Shown here in pieces: positions 16,604 through 25,917 of a stretch of 64,000 nucleotides of DNA (within the stretch, counting starts at the first letter, position 1; every line of letters begins with the position of its first letter). The notes below the pieces were generated by a model that was not told the DNA's origin, made no database searches, and saw nothing but the letters and a program-made list of their open reading frames with translations. The translations under genes were made by a program, and so were the position numbers. The DNA is from Acinetobacter rathckeae (GTDB lineage: Bacteria > Pseudomonadota > Gammaproteobacteria > Pseudomonadales > Moraxellaceae), in contig NZ_VTDO01000008.1 in NCBI RefSeq assembly GCF_015627125.1, positions 23,032 to 87,031 on the forward strand, read 5' to 3'.

Positions 16604-17536
16604 ATGGCAAAAGTATTAACCGTAACACTCAACCCTGCAATTGATGTCACCATTCAACTTGATACGTTGAATGTGGGTCACGTCAATCGTCAGCAATCTG
16701 CACAAAGTCTTGCTGCAGGTAAAGGCTTAAATGTGGCACAAGTCCTGAAAGATTTAGGTCACAAAGCCATTGTGACTGGCTTTTTGGGCAAAGAAAATCG
16801 CCAAATTTTTGATAAGCACTTCGAACATGAAGGCTTTGACAACCACTTTATTTATATTAATGGTGAAACACGCCAAAATATTAAAGTGGGCGAAGAATGT
16901 GGCCGTATGACTGATATCAATGGTAAAGGCTTTGCTGTCACTGAAGATGACAAAAAAGCATTACATGCGACGATTGAACGCTTACTCACTCCTGTGGAAA
17001 TTGTGGTTGTTTCAGGCAGTTTGCCACAAGGGTTTAGTACCAACGAGTTGGTTGAACTGATCGAATGGCTTAAGAGCAAAGGTAAAAAGGTTGTGGTAGA
17101 CACCAGTGGCCCTGCTCTGAGTGCAGCGATTAAAGCCAACCCATGGCTCATTAAACCTAATACAGAAGAGTTGGCTGAAGCATTCCACCAGCCAGCTGAA
17201 ACCTTTGCTCAGCAAAAACAATTGATTCAAGACAACCAGATTGAGATTGAAAATATTGTGATTTCTATGGGCGAGCACGGGGTAAACTGGGTACACCCTG
17301 TACACCCACTTCATGCAAAAGCACCAAGAGTACACGTTAAAAGTACAGTCGGTGCAGGTGACTCTTTAGTTGCAGGTATGATTCATGGCGTTTTAAGCCA
17401 ATACTCACCTGAAGAAACACTCAAAACAGCCACTGCCATTGGTAGCAATGCAGTGACTCAAATTGGATTTGCAATAGAAGATTTATCAGCGATTGACAAT
17501 CTAAAACAACAAATCACTGTTGATTCTTTGAGCTAG
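16604..17536 (+). CDS. fruK: FruK, 1-phosphofructokinase
   Basis: A 310-residue PfkB-family kinase that phosphorylates the fructose-1-phosphate made by FruA to fructose-1,6-bisphosphate. The N-terminus VTLNPAIDVTIQLD, the GKGLNVAQVL sugar-binding motif and the catalytic GAGDS motif (Asp 253) identify it. It begins two bases after the fruB stop and ends directly against fruA, so the three genes are one transcript. Confidence 0.96.
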   Translation: MAKVLTVTLNPAIDVTIQLDTLNVGHVNRQQSAQSLAAGKGLNVAQVLKDLGHKAIVTGFLGKENRQIFDKHFEHEGFDNHFIYINGETRQNIKVGEECGRMTDINGKGFAVTEDDKKALHATIERLLTPVEIVVVSGSLPQGFSTNELVELIEWLKSKGKKVVVDTSGPALSAAIKANPWLIKPNTEELAEAFHQPAETFAQQKQLIQDNQIEIENIVISMGEHGVNWVHPVHPLHAKAPRVHVKSTVGAGDSLVAGMIHGVLSQYSPEETLKTATAIGSNAVTQIGFAIEDLSAIDNLKQQITVDSLS

Positions 17537-17545
17537 GTGAATAAC

Positions 17546-19246
17546 ATGGAAGACACTAAACACATTCTATTTGTACCAAATAGTGTAGAGAAACCCGTCA
17601 ATGCATCTATTTTGGCACGCAAACTGGCTCAAACAGCAGTACAGCAGGGTTACATAGCGACAATTGCACAATCACTTGAAGATGATGCTCTCACTACAGC
17701 AAAGCAAGTAATTATTGTCGGTGATAAGCCAGCAAATACTCAAGTCATTGCAGACAAAACCGTTTCTATTGTCAGTCTTGATGTGGCACAAAATCATGCG
17801 AAAGACATTTTAACCAATGCACTGAGTACAGCCACAACGGCAGACCAGTTGGCAAGCACCTCAACAGGGGCAACCCGTTTTGTTGCCATTACAGCATGCC
17901 CAACAGGTGTTGCACACACCTTTATGGCAGCTGAAGCATTGCAACAAGGTGCGAAAAAACATGGCTATGACATTCAAATTGAAACCCAAGGCTCTGTGGG
18001 TGCAAAAAATATTTTAACTGCTGAACGTATTGCCCAAGCAGATATTGTCATTTTAGCCACAGACATTGAAGTTAACACAGACCGTTTTGTCGGTAAACGT
18101 GTATACCGCTGTGCAACTGGTTTTGCACTCAAACAAACGGACAAAGCCTTTGAAAATGCAGTCAAAGAAGCGACTGTGTTAGATTCAGGCAAACAATCGA
18201 CCACCGCACAAGATGAGAAAAAAGAGAAAGCTGGCTTATATAAGCACTTACTCACAGGTATTTCATTTATGTTACCAATGGTGGTTGCAGGCGGTTTAAT
18301 TTTAGCAATCTCGTTAATGTTTGGACTCAACCCTGCCGATCACACGCTAGGTGCAAACCTTGCCATGATTGGTAAAACAGCCATGATGCTCATGGTGCCT
18401 ATGCTATCAGGTTATATTGCCTACTCGATTGCCGACCGCCCTGGTTTAACCCCTGGTCTGATTGGTGGCTTACTGGCATCTGAATCTTTAGGTGCAGGCT
18501 TCTTAGGAGGCATTGCTTCAGGCTTTATTGCAGGCTACCTTGCCCTATTTCTCGCTAAAAAACTAAAACTACCGCAAAGTGTTGAGTCTTTAAAACCGAT
18601 TTTAATCATTCCATTATTGGCAAGTTTAGTCACTGGCTTACTCATGGTCTATGTAGTGGGTACACCTGTTGCTTACTTATTTGAGCTGATGAAAAACTTC
18701 TTAAATGGCATGGGTACAACCAATGCAGTACTCATGGGTATGGTACTTGCGGGCATGATGTGTATTGATTTAGGTGGCCCAATTAACAAAGCGGCTTATG
18801 CCTTTACGGTCGGCCTACTCACCACCAATACCTTTATGCCAATGGCTGCCACTATGGCAGGTGGTATGGTGCCACCATTGGGTATGGCAATTGCAACATT
18901 CTTAGCCAAAGCAAAGTTTGAACAAGCTGAGCGTGATGCAGGAAAAGCCTCTTTTGTACTCGGCCTATGCTTTATTTCAGAAGGTGCAATTTCTTTTGCA
19001 GCAAAAGATGCAGCACGTGTTATCCCTAGCTGTATTTTAGGTGGCGCACTAACAGGGGCATTGGTAGCATACTTTCACTGCGAACTTAGAGCACCCCATG
19101 GCGGTCTGTTTGTCTTGCTCATCCCAAATGCAATAAACCATGCTGGGCTATACCTATTGGCAATTTGTGCGGGTAGTTTACTTACAGGCATCACCTATGC
19201 CTTATTGAAACAAAAACAACCTGAAGTGATTGCTGAAAAAGCATAA
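17546..19246 (+). CDS. fruA: FruA, fructose-specific PTS EIIBC component
   Basis: Membrane permease that imports fructose and phosphorylates it at C1. The ATG at 17546 has AGGTGA seven bases upstream and is preferred to the GTG at 17537, giving 566 residues. Residues 1-100 form a degenerate IIB-like domain without the cysteine motif. Residues about 110-205 are the active EIIB with Cys 118 (ACPTGVAHTFMAAEAL). Residues about 230-555 are the hydrophobic EIIC (LTGISFMLPMVVAGG, LGGPINKAAYAF, ISEGAISFAAKD). It is the last gene of fruBKA, with a strong terminator behind it. Confidence 0.96.
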   Translation: MEDTKHILFVPNSVEKPVNASILARKLAQTAVQQGYIATIAQSLEDDALTTAKQVIIVGDKPANTQVIADKTVSIVSLDVAQNHAKDILTNALSTATTADQLASTSTGATRFVAITACPTGVAHTFMAAEALQQGAKKHGYDIQIETQGSVGAKNILTAERIAQADIVILATDIEVNTDRFVGKRVYRCATGFALKQTDKAFENAVKEATVLDSGKQSTTAQDEKKEKAGLYKHLLTGISFMLPMVVAGGLILAISLMFGLNPADHTLGANLAMIGKTAMMLMVPMLSGYIAYSIADRPGLTPGLIGGLLASESLGAGFLGGIASGFIAGYLALFLAKKLKLPQSVESLKPILIIPLLASLVTGLLMVYVVGTPVAYLFELMKNFLNGMGTTNAVLMGMVLAGMMCIDLGGPINKAAYAFTVGLLTTNTFMPMAATMAGGMVPPLGMAIATFLAKAKFEQAERDAGKASFVLGLCFISEGAISFAAKDAARVIPSCILGGALTGALVAYFHCELRAPHGGLFVLLIPNAINHAGLYLLAICAGSLLTGITYALLKQKQPEVIAEKA

Positions 19247-19260
19247 ACTGCTTTTAGTCT

Positions 19261-19291
19261 AAAAAGCCAAGTCACCGTACTTGGCTTTTTT
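19261..19291 (+). terminator. fruBKA terminator
   Basis: A perfect 12-base stem (AAAAAGCCAAGT with ACTTGGCTTTTT) around the loop CACCGT ends in a T run, 14 bases after the fruA stop. Confidence 0.93.
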
Positions 19292-19435
19292 ATGGGCGAT
19301 ATAAAAGTATATTCAGCAACAAGATGAATGAAATTCATTTAATATTTTTTTGAATAAGTTTATTTAAAACTTGATTAACGAAATATCACTGTTTTTAAGT
19401 ATACTCCATCCTAAAAATTTAGCTAGGAGTAAAAC

Positions 19436-20311
19436 GTGAAAATTTTAGATGGTGGCGTAGGAAGAGAACTTGAACGCCGTGGTGCTCCTTTCCGACAACC
19501 TGAATGGTCTGCCCTCGCTTTATGGGAAGCACCTGAGATTGTAAAGCAAGTACATATTGACTTTATAAACGCAGGCGCAGAAGTCATTACCACCAATAAC
19601 TATGCTGTGGTGCCCTTTCATATTGGCCAAGATAAATTTAACCAAGAGGCCAAACTACTTATTTCTACAGCGATACAACAAGCAAAACGAGCCGTAGAAG
19701 AAACAAAAACAAATACCCTCATTGCAGGTTCACTTCCACCGTTATTTGGCTCATACCGTGCAGACTTATTTGACCAAAGCCATGTCGCAGAGATTGCTGT
19801 ACCTATTATTGAAACATTAAGCCCCGATGTAGATTTATGGCTTGCAGAAACGCAGTCCTGCTTACAAGAAGTAGAAATGGTACATAACCTTGTACCTAAA
19901 GATGGCCGACCATATTGGGTCTCTTTTACCTTACAAGACAATATCAGCTTGGCTCAAAGTCATTTACGTTCAGGTGAAACGCTCATTGAGGCAGCCAAAC
20001 TCATTCAAAAACTAAACATTGATGCAGTACTATTTAACTGTTGCCAACCTGAAGTGATTTTACAAGCCATCCATGAAATGAAACAGCTTCTGCCTGACCT
20101 TCAAGTCGGGGCATATGCCAATGCTTTTGCTCCCCAAGATGAAACAGCAACTGCCAATGATGGAATAGATGCTGTACGAACAGACCTAGATCCAAATATG
20201 TATTTGAATTTTGCCAAACAATGGCAAAACGCAGGTGCAAGCCTCATTGGTGGCTGTTGTGGCATTAGCCCTGCACATATAAAACAACTCTCTATTCACC
20301 TTAAAGAATAA
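19436..20311 (+). CDS. mmuM: Homocysteine S-methyltransferase family protein (MmuM-like)
   Basis: A 291-residue zinc enzyme that transfers a methyl group, typically from S-methylmethionine, to homocysteine. The N-terminal signature LDGGVGRELERRG and the zinc cysteines (FNCCQPE in mid-protein, IGGCCGISPAHI near the C-terminus) are present. It starts at a GTG preceded by AGGAG. An APA-family permease follows after five bases, so the pair forms an operon, recalling the E. coli mmuP-mmuM pair although the gene order is reversed. Methyl donor is inferred, not shown. Confidence 0.86.
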   Translation: MKILDGGVGRELERRGAPFRQPEWSALALWEAPEIVKQVHIDFINAGAEVITTNNYAVVPFHIGQDKFNQEAKLLISTAIQQAKRAVEETKTNTLIAGSLPPLFGSYRADLFDQSHVAEIAVPIIETLSPDVDLWLAETQSCLQEVEMVHNLVPKDGRPYWVSFTLQDNISLAQSHLRSGETLIEAAKLIQKLNIDAVLFNCCQPEVILQAIHEMKQLLPDLQVGAYANAFAPQDETATANDGIDAVRTDLDPNMYLNFAKQWQNAGASLIGGCCGISPAHIKQLSIHLKE

Positions 20312-20316
20312 CGCTT

Positions 20317-21642
20317 ATGTCTTCTCGTAAAATTGGCTTAGTCGCACTGACGGCCCTTGTATTTAGTTCAATGGTTGGCTCTGGGGTATTTAGCCTGCCA
20401 CAAAATATGGCTCAAGTAGCCAATGGTTCAGCACTGGTGATTGCATGGGGCATCACCGGTATTGGTATTTTATTCTTAGCATTTTCACTGCTGTATTTAT
20501 CTCGCCAATTTCCAACTCTCGAAGGTGGTATTTATAACTATGCACGTGAAGGCTTTGGTGAGCTGATTGGCTTTTGTTCAGCTTGGGGCTATTGGCTGTG
20601 TACCACCATTGGTATTGTAGGCTATGTCGTGATTGCATTTTCTGCACTGGGTATGTTTGTAGACAGTAAAGAGCACATCATTTTTGGTGAAGGCAATACT
20701 ATATATGCCATGATTGGCTCATCTATTTTTGTCTGGTTAGTTCACTTATTGGTCAGCAAAGGCATTAAAGAAGCCGCAATTGTTAACTTGATTGCAACCA
20801 TTGCTAAAATTGTACCTATCGTTGTTTTTATTATTTTTAGCTTTATTGCTTTCAAGTTAGATCTATTTAAATTCAACTTTTCCGATGTTTCACTACAGGT
20901 ACCAGTATGGCAACAAGTGAAAGATTTAATGCTCATCACGCTCTGGGTCTTTACAGGCATTGAAGGGGCTGTGGTACTCTCCTCTCGTGCAAAAAACCGT
21001 CACGACATTGGCAAAGCGACTGTACTTGGTGTCATCGTGGCATTGGTATTTTATGTGATGGTAACGGTATTGTCTTACGGTGTACTCAGCAGAACTGAAA
21101 TTTCAGGGTTACATAACCCCTCTATGGCAACCATTTTAACCCATTTAATTGGTTTACCAGGCACGATTATTATTACGGTAGGTCTTATTATCTCCGTTGC
21201 ATCATCTTATTTGAGTTGGACATTATTTGCGACGGAAATTCCTTTTCTTGCGGCTAAAAATGGGGCATTTCCTGCTGTCTTTTCAAAAACCAATTCAAAT
21301 AATGTGCCTATTTCTTCACTCTGGCTCACCTCTATTGTGGTTCAGGTTTCTTTAATTGCTGTATGCTTTTTTGATAAGAACTACAACAACCTACTGCTCA
21401 TTTCTTCTGTAATGATTCTATTGCCCTACTTTTTAGTATCTGCGTTTTATCTTAAAACTGCACTTAAATCAGGCCATAGCAAACACATTTTTATTGCATC
21501 TGTCGCTACATTGTATGCCGCTTGGCTGGTTTATGCAGCAGGCTTAGACCTACTGATGCTTTCAGGCATCTTATACGCTGTCGGTTTAATTATTTTCTTT
21601 TATAGTTATATCAAACATCAGCGGAAACAAAGCGAAATCTAA
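20317..21642 (+). CDS. APA-family amino acid permease (ArcD-like)
   Basis: A 441-residue, 12-helix transporter of the amino acid-polyamine-organocation superfamily. The first helix holds the substrate motif SSMVGSGVFSLP, followed by the conserved PTLEGGIYNYAREGFG loop; these resemble basic amino acid/antiporter members such as ArcD and LysP-like proteins. It is co-transcribed with the methyltransferase gene before it, so a cationic sulfonium substrate such as S-methylmethionine is possible. Substrate cannot be settled from sequence. A terminator follows. Confidence 0.82.
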   Translation: MSSRKIGLVALTALVFSSMVGSGVFSLPQNMAQVANGSALVIAWGITGIGILFLAFSLLYLSRQFPTLEGGIYNYAREGFGELIGFCSAWGYWLCTTIGIVGYVVIAFSALGMFVDSKEHIIFGEGNTIYAMIGSSIFVWLVHLLVSKGIKEAAIVNLIATIAKIVPIVVFIIFSFIAFKLDLFKFNFSDVSLQVPVWQQVKDLMLITLWVFTGIEGAVVLSSRAKNRHDIGKATVLGVIVALVFYVMVTVLSYGVLSRTEISGLHNPSMATILTHLIGLPGTIIITVGLIISVASSYLSWTLFATEIPFLAAKNGAFPAVFSKTNSNNVPISSLWLTSIVVQVSLIAVCFFDKNYNNLLLISSVMILLPYFLVSAFYLKTALKSGHSKHIFIASVATLYAAWLVYAAGLDLLMLSGILYAVGLIIFFYSYIKHQRKQSEI

Positions 21643-21645
21643 AAC

Positions 21646-21677
21646 AAAAAAAACGGTTCATCATGAACCGTTTTTTA
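21646..21677. terminator. Bidirectional terminator
   Basis: The stem AACGGTTCA/TGAACCGTT (21652-21660 and 21664-21672), loop TCA, is flanked by A and T runs. It serves the permease gene (+) and gltP (-), which converge here. Confidence 0.92.
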
Positions 21678-21693
21678 TGACATCTGTTGTGTA

Positions 21694-22980
21694 TTATTTT
21701 AAAGAAAGCTCATATGCCTTAGCTTTTTCAGTATCAAACTGTTTTTCCCACTTACTAATGACAAGTACAGCAAGGGCATTACCAATCACATTGAGTGCCG
21801 TACGTGCCATATCTAAAATACGGTCAACACCCGCAATAAATGCAAGACCTTCAAGTGGAATACCAACTGAACCAAGTGTTGCAAGTAATACAACAAAAGA
21901 TACCCCTGGTACGCCTGCAATGCCCTTAGATGTCACCATTAAGGTCATTACTAAAACAATTTCTTGTGTCAGTGATAAATCAATACCGTACAGCTGTGCA
22001 ATAAAAATGGCGGCAATACTTTGGTACAACGTAGAACCATCAAGGTTAAATGAATAACCTGTTGGTACAACAAAGCTAGAGATTGCTTTTGGTGCACCGT
22101 ATGCTTCCATTTTTTGCATAATGCGTGGCAAGACTGTTTCTGAGCTGGCTGTAGAGAATGCCAAAATCAGCTCATCTTTTAAAATTTTAATAATAGTAAA
22201 GATGTTTAGGCCACAGAATTTTGCCACTAAGCCAAGAATCACTAAACCAAAAATTAAAATTGCAGCATAGACCAAGAGTACCAATTTTGCTAATGGCACT
22301 AATGAAGAGAAACCAAAGCTTGCAACGGTTACAGCAATTAATGCAAATACACCTACAGGTGCATACATCATCACAATATGTGTTACACGAAACATTGCTT
22401 CTGAAACAGATTTCATTACATCAAGTAAAGGCTGTTTTGTTTCATTCGGTAGTGCAGATAAACCCACACCAAAAATGACCGAGAAGAAAATGATCGGTAA
22501 CATTTGTGCATTGGCCATCGCACTAAAAATATTTGAAGGAATCAGTGACAAAATGGTTTGTACAAAACTATGTGCACCAGACTGAACCTGCTCTGTAGTA
22601 TGTTCATATTGTGAAATATCGACTTTATGCAGTAACGACATATCTACGCCATGACCTGGCTGGAACGTGTTTGCCAAAAAAATACCTAAAATAATGGCAA
22701 CAGTGGTAATCACTTCAAAATAAAGAATGGTTTTTAAACCCAATGTACCTAATTTCTTTGAGTCACCAACGCCTGCAATACCTAAAATGAGTGTTGATAT
22801 CACAATAGGTACAACTATCATTTTAATCAAACTAATAAAAATCTGACCTGCAGGTTTTAGGAAGTTGGTCACAATATAGTCTTTCAATTCGGGCTGATCA
22901 TGCAAAATTGCACCAACAATTACACCCAAAACCAAGGCAATTAAGATTTGCCAAGCCAGACTAATCTTTACTTTTTTCAT
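21694..22980 (-). CDS. gltP: Dicarboxylate/glutamate:cation symporter (GltP/DctA family)
   Basis: A 428-residue DAACS-family symporter that imports acidic amino acids or C4-dicarboxylates with protons or sodium. It shows the serine-rich hairpin (FSTASSETVLPR), the TM7 segment PTGYSFNLDGSTLYQ, the second hairpin TSKGIAGVPG and the substrate-binding TM8 DRILDMARTALNVIGN. The length matches the family. It is a single gene. Its upstream region carries several short hairpins (22981-23135). Between glutamate/aspartate and C4-dicarboxylate the choice is not certain; GltP is favoured by overall similarity. Confidence 0.87.
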   Translation of the reverse strand: MKKVKISLAWQILIALVLGVIVGAILHDQPELKDYIVTNFLKPAGQIFISLIKMIVVPIVISTLILGIAGVGDSKKLGTLGLKTILYFEVITTVAIILGIFLANTFQPGHGVDMSLLHKVDISQYEHTTEQVQSGAHSFVQTILSLIPSNIFSAMANAQMLPIIFFSVIFGVGLSALPNETKQPLLDVMKSVSEAMFRVTHIVMMYAPVGVFALIAVTVASFGFSSLVPLAKLVLLVYAAILIFGLVILGLVAKFCGLNIFTIIKILKDELILAFSTASSETVLPRIMQKMEAYGAPKAISSFVVPTGYSFNLDGSTLYQSIAAIFIAQLYGIDLSLTQEIVLVMTLMVTSKGIAGVPGVSFVVLLATLGSVGIPLEGLAFIAGVDRILDMARTALNVIGNALAVLVISKWEKQFDTEKAKAYELSLK

Positions 22981-23475
22981 AGGTTCAGAACCCTACTTAC
23001 TTTGTCTGATCTTTGCCATACCCATTGGCACAGCATCTCTCAGAAATGGAAAGATCAAGCACATCAGTTATCATGAAAACTTTTTGACATGCTCCCTTAA
23101 AACGGGAGTTAATGTACTCACGGGTTGTGAGTAGGTCAACAAAAAATTACATAGTTGGTCAAACGAATCACACAGATTAAATTAAATATGTTTTTTATCA
23201 ACTAGTTAGTTATTTTAAGGATTTAAAGATAATTTTACTTAACTTTACATTTTCAGTAGAAATTTTACTAGAAATAAATTATACCTAAGTCGCGTACGTA
23301 CACTGAATGACATTTTGTATCAATTATTTGAAAATAAAAAGAATATTGCAGATGTATTACAAGACCACAGATTATGTTGGACTTTTATAAAGTGTAGCTT
23401 TTTTATACTTACAAGTCATGAAATGCTCGTTATAATCAAAGCTCTTTGCAAACATCATAAACAACAGAAAAAGCC
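22981..23475. other. Divergent gltP/pgm intergenic region with hairpins
   Basis: A 495-base region between gltP (-) and pgm (+). Hairpins at 23092-23108 (CTCCC/GGGAG) and 23115-23133 (TACTCAC/GTGAGTA, loop GGGTT) stand side by side. On the gltP strand a third small stem (GGTT/AACC) sits directly before the start codon, where it could mask the ribosome site. The stretch 23140-23470 is AT-rich with no gene seen. Confidence 0.4.
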
Positions 23476-24846
23476 ATGACAAAACTGACCTGTTTTAAAG
23501 CCTATGATATTCGAGGCAAACTAGAAACTGAACTAAATGAAGAGATTGCTTATAAAGTTGGCCGTGCTTATGGTCAAATTTATAAACCAAAACAAATTGT
23601 TGTCGGTTGCGATGTCCGCCTAAGCAGTGAGAGCCTAAAACAAGCGACCATTAATGGATTAAATGATGCAGGGGTAAATGTACTTGACCTTGGCATGACA
23701 GGGACTGAGGAGGTCTACTTTGGTGCTTTTCACTTAGACGTACAAGGTGGTATTGAAGTCACTGCAAGCCATAACCCAATGGATTATAATGGTATGAAAT
23801 TGGTTCGAGAGAACGCTCGCCCAATTAGTGCAGATACAGGCCTAAAAGAAATTCAGGCCTTGGCTGAATCAAATACCTTTGAAGATGTTGCGACTAAAGG
23901 TGTCACTACAACTTACAATATCTTACCCGAGTTTGTAGAACATTTACTGACTTATATCCAACCTGAAAAAATTCGCCCACTTAAATTGGTAGTCAATGCA
24001 GGTAACGGTGCTGCAGGTCATGTGATTGATGCTTTAGAGGCTCAATTTGAAGCCAAAAATATTCCAATTGAATTTGTAAAAATTCACCACGAAGCAGATG
24101 GTAGCTTCCCAAATGGTATTCCTAACCCAATATTAGTAGAAAACCGTACCAGTACATCTAAAGCTGTACTTGAACATAAAGCAGATATGGGCATCGCATG
24201 GGACGGCGACTTTGACCGCTGTTTCTTGTTTGATGAAAAAGGACAATTCATTGAGGGCTACTATATTGTAGGTCTATTGGCACAAGCCTTTTTACTACAA
24301 AAAAGTGGTGAAAAAATTGTACATGACCCACGCTTGGTATGGAACACGCTCGATATTGTTGAAAAATATAATGGTGTAGCCGTACAGTCTAAATCAGGCC
24401 ATGCATTTATTAAGCAAGTCATGCGTGAACAAAATGCTGTTTATGGCGGCGAAATGAGTGCGCATCACTATTTCCGTGATTTTGCATACTGTGACAGTGG
24501 CATGATTCCTTGGTTACTTGTCTCTGCACTCCTGTCTGAAACACAACAATCATTATCTTCATTGGTTGAAAACATGATTGCCAAATTCCCTTGTAGTGGT
24601 GAAATTAACTTTAAGGTGTCAGATACGCAAACTGTCATTCAACGTATTTTTGACCACTATGCGACTGCTCAACCAACAATCGATAAAACAGATGGTGTGA
24701 GCTTAGACTTTGGGACATGGCGTTTGAATATTCGTGCGTCAAATACTGAACCATTATTACGTTTAAACATTGAAGTTCGTGCAGCCGCTGCAGGTCGTTC
24801 TGTACAATCTTATGTAGATGAAGTAACAGCTTTAATTACAGCCTAA
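23476..24846 (+). CDS. pgm: Phosphomannomutase/phosphoglucomutase
   Basis: A 456-residue alpha-D-phosphohexomutase of the AlgC/ManB type that interconverts hexose-6-phosphate and hexose-1-phosphate, feeding UDP-glucose and related sugar nucleotides. Motifs: active-site serine loop [13 protein letters not shown], metal loop DGDFDRCF, sugar loop [10 protein letters not shown] and phosphate loop [12 protein letters not shown]. It converges on galE, as pgm does at the end of Acinetobacter K loci, with a shared terminator between them. The flanking lldP gene usual in A. baumannii is not next to it; gltP is. Confidence 0.93.
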   Translation: MTKLTCFKAYDIRGKLETELNEEIAYKVGRAYGQIYKPKQIVVGCDVRLSSESLKQATINGLNDAGVNVLDLGMTGTEEVYFGAFHLDVQGGIEVTASHNPMDYNGMKLVRENARPISADTGLKEIQALAESNTFEDVATKGVTTTYNILPEFVEHLLTYIQPEKIRPLKLVVNAGNGAAGHVIDALEAQFEAKNIPIEFVKIHHEADGSFPNGIPNPILVENRTSTSKAVLEHKADMGIAWDGDFDRCFLFDEKGQFIEGYYIVGLLAQAFLLQKSGEKIVHDPRLVWNTLDIVEKYNGVAVQSKSGHAFIKQVMREQNAVYGGEMSAHHYFRDFAYCDSGMIPWLLVSALLSETQQSLSSLVENMIAKFPCSGEINFKVSDTQTVIQRIFDHYATAQPTIDKTDGVSLDFGTWRLNIRASNTEPLLRLNIEVRAAAAGRSVQSYVDEVTALITA

Positions 24847-24859
24847 ATCACTCAATCAT

Positions 24860-24888
24860 AAAAAACGCAGCCTTGGCTGCGTTTTTTT
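24860..24888. terminator. Bidirectional terminator between pgm and galE
   Basis: The stem ACGCAGCC/GGCTGCGT is flanked by A and T runs and lies 20 bases after pgm and just before the galE stop on the other strand. It probably ends the whole glycan-locus transcript as well as pgm. Confidence 0.93.
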
Positions 24889-24897
24889 AGCTTCAAA

Positions 24898-25917
24898 TTA
24901 CACGTTGTACCCTTTAGGGTTTTGCTTTTGCCAGTTCCAACTGTCTTTGAGCATGTCTTCTAAGTTGTGTTTTGGTGTCCAACCCAACTCATCTAATGCA
25001 CGTTGGTTATCTGCAAAACACACCGCAACATCACCTGCTCGACGTGGTGAAAAAGCAAATGGAATTGCAACACCATTCACTGCCTCAAAGGTATTTTTAA
25101 TCTCTAAAACAGAGATTCCTTGCCCTGTACCAATATTCCACGCTCTACACCCTGTGGTTTTTAAACGATAATCTAAAGCACATAAGTGAGCATCAGCTAA
25201 ATCGACCACATGAATATAGTCACGTACACCCGTACCATCAGCTGTGTTGTAGTCGTTACCAAAAATAGCCAACTGTTCTCGTTTACCTACAGCCACTTGG
25301 GTCACATAGGGCATAAGATTATTTGGAATCCCTTGCGGGTCTTCACCAATCTTTCCACTCGCATGTGCACCAACAGGGTTAAAATAACGCAGTAAAGCAA
25401 TCGACCAACGTGCATCTGCAATCGCTAGTTTTTCTAGCAACTGCTCAACCACTAATTTGGTATAACCATAGTTATTGTTTGGCATAGCCGTTGGCATAGA
25501 CTCATTCAGTGGTGATGGTTGTTGATCACCATACACGGTCGCCGATGAGCTAAAGACAATACGAAAAACACCTGCTTTCTCCATCGCCTTAAATAAGCAA
25601 ATACTGCCTGCAATATTATGCTCAAAATAAGACAGTGGAAATTGTTGGCTTTCACCCACCGCTTTAAGTCCTGCAAAGTGAATCACGGCGTCAATGTCAT
25701 GCTGTGTAAAGATCTGATCTAACACCGCCTCATCACGAATATCACCTTCTACAAAAGTCAGTGTACGCTGTGCCAACTGCTCTACACGCTGTAAAGCATC
25801 GACTGAGCTATTACTTAAGTTATCAACCACGACAACATTGTGCCCTGCTTCAAGCAAAGCTAAACAAGTGTGTGAACCAATAAAACCTGCACCACCTGTC
25901 ACTAAAACATTAGCCAT
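24898..25917 (-). CDS. galE: UDP-glucose 4-epimerase
   Basis: A 339-residue extended SDR enzyme interconverting UDP-glucose and UDP-galactose (in Acinetobacter often called gne1 when it acts on N-acetyl sugars). It has the NAD motif GGAGFIGSH, the conserved [10 protein letters not shown] with catalytic Ser, and the YGYTK Tyr-Lys pair. It overlaps the end of pgi by eight bases and is the last gene of the minus-strand sugar cluster. Confidence 0.94.
   Translation of the reverse strand: MANVLVTGGAGFIGSHTCLALLEAGHNVVVVDNLSNSSVDALQRVEQLAQRTLTFVEGDIRDEAVLDQIFTQHDIDAVIHFAGLKAVGESQQFPLSYFEHNIAGSICLFKAMEKAGVFRIVFSSSATVYGDQQPSPLNESMPTAMPNNNYGYTKLVVEQLLEKLAIADARWSIALLRYFNPVGAHASGKIGEDPQGIPNNLMPYVTQVAVGKREQLAIFGNDYNTADGTGVRDYIHVVDLADAHLCALDYRLKTTGCRAWNIGTGQGISVLEIKNTFEAVNGVAIPFAFSPRRAGDVAVCFADNQRALDELGWTPKHNLEDMLKDSWNWQKQNPKGYNV

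Noticed and set aside
22981..23135. Glycine- or lysine-type riboswitch before gltP
   Set aside because: The hairpins are short and I could not find the conserved core of either class; kept only as an unclassified leader.
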